From positions 1 to 5,493 of the forward strand of contig JAKAYZ010000215.1 of NCBI GenBank assembly GCA_021816165.1: DNA of 5,493 nt. The letters run 5' to 3'. Positions 1 through 4,619 of this stretch are shown in pieces. A program made the position numbers and the translations under genes. The stretch comes from Planctomycetota bacterium (GTDB taxonomy: Bacteria; Planctomycetota; Phycisphaerae; WQYP01). Position 1 is the stretch's first letter. Each line of letters opens with the position of its first letter. Under the pieces are notes generated by a model, which was given only the letters and a program-made list of their open reading frames with translations, had not been told where the DNA came from and did no database searches.

Positions 1-1232
1 TATCTGCGGCGTTGGTGATGTTTATGATTCCAGGGCTGGCATTGTTTTATGCCGGCATGGTGCGAAAGAAAAACGTCCTGGCGACCATGATGCACTCCTA
101 TACCGCACTGGCGGTGGTGTGCCTGCAATGGATAGTCATTGGATATATGCTGGCATTCGGAAAAGATCAGCATGGCTTTATTGGCTGGCAACCAAGTGAT
201 ATTTTTCTCATAGGTATGAATCCGCAGCATCTCGTGCGACAGGGGGGAAGCTACATCCCCGAAACGGTTTTCTGCATGTTTCAGGCCATGTTCGCGATGA
301 TTACACCGGCTGTGATTGCCGGCTCCTTAGCCGAACGAATGAAATTTCGATCATTCGTTCTGTTTATTTTGCTTTGGAGCACACTGGTTTATGACCCGCT
401 GGCGCATTTTGTATGGGGCGGTGGCTGGCTGGAACATATGCATGTCGCCGATTTTGCCGGCGGTACGGTTGTGGAAATTGCTTCCGGTGTATCCGGACTG
501 GTCATGGCCGTTTTTCTGGGCCGACGGCTGGGCTATCCCTCGCAGGTGCTGCAGCCAAGTTCTCTGGCGCTGACGCTGACCGGAGCAGGCATTCTCTGGT
601 TTGGCTGGTACGGCTTTAATGCGGGTTCCGCCGGTGCCGCCAACACCGTGGCGGGAGCGGCATTTCTCAATACCACCATTGCCGCGGCATCGGCCGGCGT
701 GGCGTGGAATTTTGTGGAGTGGGTGCATCATCGTCGCCCGTCAACATTGGGGCTGGCTTCCGGCATTGTGGCGGGTCTGGTGGCCATTACGCCGGCTTGC
801 GGATTTGTGGCGCTCTGGTCGGCGCCGATTATCGGCGTGCTGGCCGGCGTGGTGTGTTATCTGGCAGTGCAGTTCAAAGGTGTTATGGGATACGACGATT
901 CGCTCGACGCCTTCGGTGTGCATGGGGTGGGTGGATTTCTGGGTATGTTGCTCACGGGCGTGTTTGCCGTGGCGGCGGTTAATTCCGTGCGCGGCGTCAT
1001 TGCCGGCGATGTTCATCAACTGATGGTGCAGTTAACCGCGGCTGTGGCGGCGGTGGTGTATGTGGCTGTCGGCACGGCCGTGGTGGGATTTATTGTGGAC
1101 AAAGTCTTCGGACTGCGGGTATCAGAAATTGTGGAGACCGAAGGATTGGATATGGGCATTCACGGCGAAAGCGGGTGGGATATCGGTGCCATGCCGGAAA
1201 TGTCCATTATTGCTCCCTCTGATCCGCCTTGA
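1..1232 (+). CDS. amt: Ammonium transporter (Amt/MEP/Rh family), 5'-truncated by window edge
   Basis: Inner-membrane trimeric channel that takes up ammonium. The frame is open to the window edge (first full codon at 3), so the TTG at 12 is not the true start. By alignment to E. coli AmtB from memory, only about ten mature N-terminal residues and any leader are missing. Numbering from the codon at 12, the following are conserved: the first-helix motif PGLALFYAGMVRKKNVL (7-23), Phe94 and Phe202 (the Phe gate, E. coli 107/215), Trp135 (148), Asp147 (160), Ser206 (219) and the second pore histidine His304 (318) in DAFGVHGVGG. The first pore histidine is replaced: the expected GGTVVH reads GGTVVE, with Glu155 at the His168 position. 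The cytoplasmic tail (GLRVSE...GLD...HGES, 367-387) that binds PII in this family is intact, followed by a short extension. The PII gene starts 72 nt downstream, which supports co-regulation. Family assignment is near certain. Confidence 0.97.
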   Translation, partial: SAALVMFMIPGLALFYAGMVRKKNVLATMMHSYTALAVVCLQWIVIGYMLAFGKDQHGFIGWQPSDIFLIGMNPQHLVRQGGSYIPETVFCMFQAMFAMITPAVIAGSLAERMKFRSFVLFILLWSTLVYDPLAHFVWGGGWLEHMHVADFAGGTVVEIASGVSGLVMAVFLGRRLGYPSQVLQPSSLALTLTGAGILWFGWYGFNAGSAGAANTVAGAAFLNTTIAAASAGVAWNFVEWVHHRRPSTLGLASGIVAGLVAITPACGFVALWSAPIIGVLAGVVCYLAVQFKGVMGYDDSLDAFGVHGVGGFLGMLLTGVFAVAAVNSVRGVIAGDVHQLMVQLTAAVAAVVYVAVGTAVVGFIVDKVFGLRVSEIVETEGLDMGIHGESGWDIGAMPEMSIIAPSDPP

Positions 1233-1293
1233 ATGTGTCACACGATATCTGGAAAATAGGCCCCGAAAGTATGTATTGAGTGTTTAATATTTC

Positions 1294-1298
1294 AGGAG
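1294..1298 (+). promoter_or_regulatory. Ribosome binding site of the PII gene (AGGAG)
   Basis: AGGAG lies 6 nt before the ATG at 1305. It decides the start: an in-frame TTG at 1299 would abut this site and add two residues before the canonical PII N-terminus (MKLIIAIIQPF), so ATG 1305 is the start. Confidence 0.85.
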
Positions 1299-1304
1299 TT
1301 GAAA

Positions 1305-1658
1305 ATGAAATTAATTATCGCCATTATTCAGCCGTTTCGCCTGGAGGCCGTTAAACAGGCTCTGACCGATGTGGAAGTGTTTCGTCTGACGGTCAGCGAT
1401 GTACAGGGGTATGGCCGGCAGAAAGGGCATACCGAATATTTCCGCGGACAGGCCATGCAGGTAAATTTAATCCGGAAGGTGCGCCTTGAAATCGCGGTCA
1501 ACGAGGCCTTTGTGCAACCGACAATTGACGCCATCGTCAAATCCGCGCGCAGTGGCGCTGGCGGAAAGGGACAGGTTGGCGACGGGAAAATTTTTGTCCT
1601 GCCGCTGGATAACGTGGTTCGCGTAAGCGACGGAACCAGCGGCGGTGAGGCGATATAG
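1305..1658 (+). CDS. glnK: PII nitrogen-regulatory signal protein (GlnB/GlnK family) with altered T-loop and B-loop
   Basis: PII proteins are cytoplasmic homotrimers that bind ATP/ADP and 2-oxoglutarate and control targets such as Amt channels. This one has 117 residues against the usual 112. The N-terminus (AIIQPFRLEAVKQAL, 6-20) and T-loop start (GYGRQKGHTE, 35-44) are classic. Gln39 and Lys58 (2-oxoglutarate binding) and Arg47 (the residue that plugs the AmtB pore in E. coli GlnK) are kept. Odd points: the uridylylation position Tyr51 is Met51, and position 49, a serine that is phosphorylated in cyanobacteria, is Gln. A five-residue glycine-rich insertion (AGGKG, about 85-89) sits in the B-loop before VGDGKIFV (91-98). 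The C-terminal Arg pair (E. coli Arg101/Arg103) is Arg106 and Ser108. The gene lies directly downstream of amt, the reverse of the common glnK-amtB order. The GlnK label rests on this neighbour; GlnB is equally possible by sequence. Confidence 0.95.
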   Translation: MKLIIAIIQPFRLEAVKQALTDVEVFRLTVSDVQGYGRQKGHTEYFRGQAMQVNLIRKVRLEIAVNEAFVQPTIDAIVKSARSGAGGKGQVGDGKIFVLPLDNVVRVSDGTSGGEAI

Positions 1659-1730
1659 CCGGTAAAACGGTATCGGCCATGATTTACAGTCGCAACTCAT
1701 CGGGCGGTTGCCGCGGATCAGCTCGTGGCG

Positions 1731-1749
1731 GGGCTGATGGGGTCAGCCC
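1731..1749 (+). terminator. Hairpin in the convergent gap, possible terminator of amt-PII transcription
   Basis: GGGCTGA (1731-1737), loop TGGGG, TCAGCCC (1743-1749) form a perfect 7-bp stem. It is followed on the plus strand by ACTTTGCTTAA, which is only weakly T-rich. The right arm contains the stop codon of the opposing DUF971 gene (1743-1745). A second stem, ATCAGC (1717-1722) with GCTGAT (1733-1738), uses the same bases, so the two are mutually exclusive. Position and stem support a terminator; the poor T-tract lowers confidence. Confidence 0.4.
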
Positions 1750-2066
1750 ACTTTGCTTAATGATCTTAAATATGTATAAGAATAAATTCCTGTGCTGTGC
1801 TGATCGGACCAGATAATGCGCAGGGCATAATTGCCAACGATTTCGGCTCCCAGAGCCGTAATCGGACCATCGTATGTCGTGCGCACCACAGGCAGCAACG
1901 TGCGCCCCAGCAGATCACGTTCCCCCTGACACCCGGCACAGGGGCACATGCGCCGCAGCGTGCGCAAATCAAAATGAGACTCAGTGCCGTCGGACCAGAC
2001 AATATCAAGCGATTCTGACTTTTTCAGAGCGATGCGAACCGGTTCAATGGGCGTGGGATTTTCCAT
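1743..2066 (-). CDS. DUF971 / GBBH-like N-terminal domain protein, putative zinc-binding
   Basis: A 107-residue stand-alone copy of the domain found at the N-terminus of gamma-butyrobetaine hydroxylase (PF06155, DUF971). Visible marks are the strand motif IVWSDGTESHFDLRTLRR (22-39), the cysteine cluster CPCAGCQGE (41-49), GNYALRIIWSDQHSTGIY (78-95) and the closing YLRSL (99-103). Cys41, Cys43, Cys46 and His90 match the Cys3His zinc site of the human enzyme's N-terminal domain, so zinc binding is likely. There is no oxygenase domain, so it is not a carnitine-synthesis enzyme. DUF971 domains also occur fused to Mrp/HCF101-type iron-sulfur carrier ATPases, and a role near Fe-S metabolism is only a guess. 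Its ATG is 20 nt after the hisA stop, with a weak GGAAA about 10 nt before it, so it is probably co-transcribed with hisA. The exact function is unknown. Confidence 0.88.
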   Translation of the reverse strand: MENPTPIEPVRIALKKSESLDIVWSDGTESHFDLRTLRRMCPCAGCQGERDLLGRTLLPVVRTTYDGPITALGAEIVGNYALRIIWSDQHSTGIYSYTYLRSLSKVG

Positions 2067-2086
2067 AGCCGTTGCTTTCCGCCGCG

Positions 2087-2824
2087 TCAGGCCGCCAATT
2101 CCCGCACCGCTTCCGCTACGTCCAAAGTGCGTTCATAGATGGCCTTGCCCACAATAACCCCTTCAATGGGGAGATGTTTCAAGGCACGAATATCATGAAG
2201 GCTCCCCACGCCGCCGCTGTGGATGACCGGAATGGTGCCGGTGTGCTGAACCAGTGTTTCCGTCGCGGCGATATTCGGTCCGATCAAGGTTCCGTCGCGG
2301 GCGATGTCGGTGTAAATAATCGCCGCCAGGGGCCATTGTGCGACATTGCGAACCACTTCCAGAGCGGTTGGATTTTCCGTTCCGCTGATGGTCCAGCCAT
2401 GCGTTCCCACCCGTCCATCGCGTGCATCGAGTCCCAGCACCAGCCGGTTTCGAAAGCGTGTGTCATGAACCATGGCACGGAACCAATCGCCATCCGAAAT
2501 CGCTCGCGTACCCAGGATCAGACGTTTGGCTCCAATGGCCAGCAGATATTCGATGACTTCCTCCGTGCGGATCCCGCCGCCAACCTCCACCTTCAGTCCG
2601 GTTTCCCGGATCAGACGTTCAATAAGTTCCAGGTTCACCAGACGTCCGTCTCGCGCGCCATCCAGATCGACAACGTGCAGCCACCGGCAGCCGGCTTCCT
2701 TGAAACGTCGGGCAATTTCCAGCGGATCGACATCATACGTGGTCTGCTGGTTGTAATCGCCGCGAAACAGCCGCACCACGCGGCCCCCGCGTAAATCAAT
2801 TGCCGGTATTAATTCAATGCCCAT
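2087..2824 (-). CDS. hisA: HisA, phosphoribosylformimino-5-aminoimidazole carboxamide ribotide isomerase
   Basis: Catalyses the fourth step of histidine biosynthesis, the Amadori isomerisation of ProFAR to PRFAR, in the cytoplasm. It has 245 residues, the normal length for a single (beta/alpha)8 barrel. Seen in order: MGIELIPAIDLRGG with catalytic base Asp10, VVDLDGA (51-57), the first phosphate loop VGGGIR (81-86), LGTRAI (104-109), GLDARDGRVGTHGW with catalytic Asp133 (131-144), YTDIARDGTL with Thr172 (171-180), and the second phosphate loop HSGGVGS (202-208). Because it has separate Asp10, Asp133 and LDARDG/HGW motifs, I call HisA rather than HisF. The start ATG has AGGA 11 nt upstream. 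It lies downstream of hisH on the same strand with a 120-nt gap, and upstream of the DUF971 gene. All key residues are intact. Confidence 0.97.
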   Translation of the reverse strand: MGIELIPAIDLRGGRVVRLFRGDYNQQTTYDVDPLEIARRFKEAGCRWLHVVDLDGARDGRLVNLELIERLIRETGLKVEVGGGIRTEEVIEYLLAIGAKRLILGTRAISDGDWFRAMVHDTRFRNRLVLGLDARDGRVGTHGWTISGTENPTALEVVRNVAQWPLAAIIYTDIARDGTLIGPNIAATETLVQHTGTIPVIHSGGVGSLHDIRALKHLPIEGVIVGKAIYERTLDVAEAVRELAA

Positions 2825-2855
2825 AAATTCTCATTTCCTGGAGGTATCTGTTCGG

Positions 2856-2875
2856 GATTCCAATGAGATGGAATC
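2856..2875 (-). repeat. Inverted repeat in the hisH-hisA gap
   Basis: GATTCC (2856-2861), 8-nt loop, GGAATC (2870-2875) make a perfect 6-bp stem about 30 nt upstream of the hisA start. There is no T-tract on the minus strand after it, so it is not a typical terminator. A TATGAT (minus strand, 2891-2886) just upstream resembles a -10 box, but no good -35 box accompanies it. It could be a leader hairpin or an mRNA processing site, or chance. The rest of the 120-nt gap shows no gene. Confidence 0.3.
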
Positions 2876-2944
2876 ATCAACCCATATCATAAAAGATCCG
2901 CCGATAAATCGCGAAGCCCATGCTCTTGCCACCACACCCGTCAA

Positions 2945-3559
2945 TTATAAGTCGGCAAAATTTCTTAATATTCTGCGGCCGGCCACCTGGCTTTTTTCCG
3001 GGTGAAACTGCACTGCCATGACATTATCGCGGCAGATCGCGGCGGTAAATTCTCCACCGTAATCCGCCGTGGCCGCTACATCGCGGGCGTCGGTCGGGCG
3101 GACGAAGTAGGAATGCACAAAATAATAGTGCGTGCCGGATTCGATGCCCTTAAAAAGAGGAACATCTCCGCGCACCTGTATGCTGTTCCAGCCCATGTGC
3201 GGAACCTTCAAGCTCGCCGGCGGCTGATCCACGGAAAATCTTACGCAATCTCCCGGCACGATGCCCAGGCCGGTGTGTTCACCATCTTCATACCCTTTCT
3301 CCATCAGCAATTGCAGACCCAGACATATGCCAAGCAAGGGACGCTGCGTGCGGATGAAATCCTTTATGGCCTCCGCTTGTCCGGATGATTCTAAGATGGC
3401 AATCGCGTCCGCAAACGCTCCAACACCCGGCAGAATCAGTTTGTCAGCGCGGCGGATATCAGCCGGTGATGAAACAATCTTCGCCGGCACGTCCAGAAGT
3501 TCAAAGGCCTTCTGGACGCTGCGTAAATTACCCATGGAATAATCAACAATTGCCAGCAT
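2945..3559 (-). CDS. hisH: HisH, imidazole glycerol phosphate synthase glutaminase subunit
   Basis: Class-I glutamine amidotransferase that hydrolyses glutamine and passes ammonia to HisF for the fifth step of histidine biosynthesis. From the ATG at 3559 it has 204 residues, close to the E. coli (196) and T. maritima (201) enzymes. It begins with the family N-terminus MLAIVDYSMGNLRSV. The oxyanion-strand motif LPGVGAF is at 43-49, the nucleophile Cys79 lies in LLGICLGLQLL (75-85), and His186 and Glu188 of the catalytic triad are in VQFHPEKS (183-190). PHMGWN (120-125) and YYFVHSY (145-151) are also typical. The frame stays open 28 codons further upstream, but that extension has no family character, and GGGACAGGATC immediately before ATG 3559 supplies a ribosome binding site. 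The partner hisF is not in this window. hisA follows on the same strand. Confidence 0.97.
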   Translation of the reverse strand: MLAIVDYSMGNLRSVQKAFELLDVPAKIVSSPADIRRADKLILPGVGAFADAIAILESSGQAEAIKDFIRTQRPLLGICLGLQLLMEKGYEDGEHTGLGIVPGDCVRFSVDQPPASLKVPHMGWNSIQVRGDVPLFKGIESGTHYYFVHSYFVRPTDARDVAATADYGGEFTAAICRDNVMAVQFHPEKSQVAGRRILRNFADL

Positions 3560-3570
3560 GATCCTGTCCC

Positions 3571-3618
3571 ACACCGTGCCATTGGTGCCAAGCAAATAAA
3601 GGGAATCGCACACGGTGT
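3571..3618 (-). repeat. Inverted repeat in the hisH 5' leader
   Basis: ACACCGTG (3571-3578) and CACGGTGT (3611-3618) are perfect 8-bp complements with a 32-nt spacer. The spacer holds a nested TTGG/CCAA stem (TTGGTGCCAA, 3583-3592 approximately). In a minus-strand mRNA the 3' arm of this structure ends about 11 nt before the hisH ATG, next to its ribosome binding site. I see no run of histidine codons, so this is not a classical his attenuator. It may be a translational control hairpin or chance. Confidence 0.35.
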
Positions 3619-3672
3619 ATTGCACACCCGGGCGACAACTCAAATCAACGCCGGATCGGCGGATTTACGGGG

Positions 3673-3686
3673 CATTCGTGCGAATG
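3673..3686 (-). repeat. Short palindrome downstream of the lipoprotein gene
   Basis: CATTCGTGCGAATG is self-complementary: CATTC/GAATG closes a GTGC tetraloop. It lies about 35 nt past the lipoprotein stop codon on the minus strand. No T-tract follows, so terminator function is doubtful. The 161-nt lipoprotein-hisH gap otherwise shows only the leader inverted repeat at 3571-3618. Confidence 0.25.
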
Positions 3687-3720
3687 TATCCGCGGCTCAA
3701 TGGCTTGCCGCAGTACGCCA

Positions 3721-4458
3721 TTACCGCAATACAACGATTTCCACCCGACGATCTCTGGCGAGGTCAGTGCGGGAGATCATACGGTGGTCACCAAAGCTTA
3801 CCGCCGTCATGCGGTGGCGGGAAATGCCGTGGCGTGCCAGAAACATTTCAACGGATCGTGCCCGTGCCAGCCCCAGTGCATAGTTATTGGGATACGGATG
3901 ATGAATCGGGCGGTTGTCCGTATAGCCTTCAATGCGAATGCGGTCTCTGGCATAACGCGTCCGCAGCAGGTGCACAACCCGCAACAACGCGTGTTCCGCG
4001 CGAAATTGCAGCCGGGCGCTGCCGGAGGCGAACAGCACATCGCTGGAAAGAATAAATCGCCGGACTTCGGTCCGGGATCGCGCTGTGCGGTGATGCATGA
4101 TCCGATGGTGCATGGCGTGGGCGTGGTAATGCCCTGACTGTGTGTTGCCAAACGTCGGCAACATGGCGTTATCCGTGGCGGGAGTGCTGCTGGCGGTTGC
4201 GGCAGGCGGTTGCTGGGCGGCTGCCGCCTGTTGGGCTGCGGCCGCCGCTATCTGCTGCTGCTGTTGCAACTGCTGGCGTGAGGTGGCCAGATTCGCCTTG
4301 ACGTCCGCGAGCTGCTGCGCTAACTGTTGATTTTGTTTAATAAGCTGGGCATTCTGCGTTTGCAGCGTCTGATCTGTACATCCACCAAGACCCAAGCCCA
4401 GCAGCATGACCACCGTACCGGCCAACACGCTACGCGTTACATTCATTTTGTGTATCAT
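3721..4458 (-). CDS. OmpA-family outer-membrane lipoprotein with coiled coil and His-rich linker
   Basis: A predicted lipoprotein of 245 residues that would tie the outer membrane to peptidoglycan. N-terminus: two basic residues, a hydrophobic stretch (11-26) and lipobox LGGC with lipidated Cys27. The next residue is Thr rather than Asp, consistent with outer-membrane sorting by the E. coli rule. Residues 33-83 are Gln/Ala-rich and heptad-like (probable coiled coil), followed by a Pro/Ala/Thr linker (84-96) and a histidine-rich stretch (110-123, seven His). The OmpA C-terminal domain spans about 136-245: the opening strand VLFASGSARL (141-150), IEGYTDNRP with Asp181 (176-184), NNYALGLARARSV with Arg199 (191-203), and the closing RDRRVEIVV (235-243). 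Asp181 and Arg199 match the residues that bind diaminopimelate in OmpA/Pal domains. Start: ATG 4458 has AGGAG 11 nt upstream; ATG 4446 (Met5) is possible. It is Pal-like in plan, but not near tol genes, so the symbol is withheld. Confidence 0.9.
   Translation of the reverse strand: MIHKMNVTRSVLAGTVVMLLGLGLGGCTDQTLQTQNAQLIKQNQQLAQQLADVKANLATSRQQLQQQQQIAAAAAQQAAAAQQPPAATASSTPATDNAMLPTFGNTQSGHYHAHAMHHRIMHHRTARSRTEVRRFILSSDVLFASGSARLQFRAEHALLRVVHLLRTRYARDRIRIEGYTDNRPIHHPYPNNYALGLARARSVEMFLARHGISRHRMTAVSFGDHRMISRTDLARDRRVEIVVLR
4210..4275. repeat. Low-complexity CTG/GCC-rich tract encoding Gln/Ala runs
   Basis: This 66-bp stretch encodes residues 62-83 of the lipoprotein, almost wholly Gln and Ala (runs of five Gln and five Ala). 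On the plus strand it is rich in CTG and GCC/GCG triplets, such as the near-repeat at 4252-4274. Such tracts are prone to length change by slippage. It belongs to the coiled-coil/linker region, where length variation is tolerable. Confidence 0.6.
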
Positions 4459-4528
4459 AGTTCCATGATCTCCTGGTCAATTGTCCGCTCTGGTGCCATA
4501 CGCCCAATAAAGCATGACAGAAGACATA

Positions 4529-4556
4529 ATTGTACTTCAACCATGCCCATAGGCAA
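4529..4556 (-). promoter_or_regulatory. Candidate sigma70-type promoter for the lipoprotein gene
   Basis: On the minus strand TTGCCT (4556-4551), a 16-nt spacer, and TACAAT (4534-4529) match -35 and -10 boxes at 4/6 and 5/6. Transcription would begin near 4522, giving a leader of about 60 nt before ATG 4458. It lies in the divergent gap, where a promoter for this gene is expected. Confidence 0.4.
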
Positions 4557-4605
4557 GCGAATCAAAAATGGCATCCTGCCCATACCGCGGCGGCTATATT
4601 CACGC

Positions 4606-4611
4606 TACAAT
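4606..4611 (+). promoter_or_regulatory. Candidate -10 box of the pterin-synthase gene, possibly giving a leaderless mRNA
   Basis: TACAAT ends 8 nt before the A of the ATG at 4620, so a start site at normal spacing would fall on or within a base or two of the start codon. No Shine-Dalgarno-like sequence is visible in the 30 nt before this ATG, which fits leaderless translation. No convincing -35 box is seen 16-18 nt upstream (around TACCGC at 4583), so the call is weak. Confidence 0.3.
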
Positions 4612-4619
4612 TCTGTTCG

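Noticed and set aside
351..1023. Several open frames on both strands inside amt
   Set aside because: All overlap the clearly coding Amt frame, and their translations are low-information Arg/Trp/Cys-rich sequences.
1234..1242. TGTGTCACA palindrome between amt and the PII gene, as a possible regulator site
   Set aside because: Too short, and lacks the two-half-site spacing of CRP/FNR-type operators; chance is likely.
1233..1304. Sigma54 (-24/-12) promoter or NtrC site ahead of the PII gene
   Set aside because: No TGGCAC-N5-TTGC-like element or NtrC-type dyad could be found in the 72-nt gap; expression is more likely from upstream of amt, outside the window.
2072..2794. Long plus-strand open frame of 240 codons opposite hisA
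   Set aside because: It lies wholly antisense to a clear HisA with all catalytic motifs; the translation has no recognisable domain, and the open frame is explained by hisA codon bias.
2087..2824. HisF or bifunctional PriA instead of HisA
   Set aside because: The IPAIDLRGG start, GLDARDG and YTDIARDGT motifs are HisA-type. PriA cannot be fully excluded by eye, but the presence of hisH next door and the lack of any actinobacterial feature favour HisA.
3560..3643. 28-codon N-terminal extension of hisH
   Set aside because: HisH proteins begin at the MLAIVDYSMGN motif. The extension has no family similarity, and a ribosome site sits immediately before the internal ATG.
3615..4137. Overlapping plus-strand open frames opposite the lipoprotein gene
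   Set aside because: They are antisense to the OmpA domain, have Cys/Arg/Pro-rich compositions typical of shadow frames, and no ribosome sites were noted.
4530..4619. 30-codon N-terminal extension of the pterin synthase
   Set aside because: It starts at a non-ATG codon inside the divergent promoter region, overlaps the candidate lipoprotein promoter, and its sequence looks non-coding.
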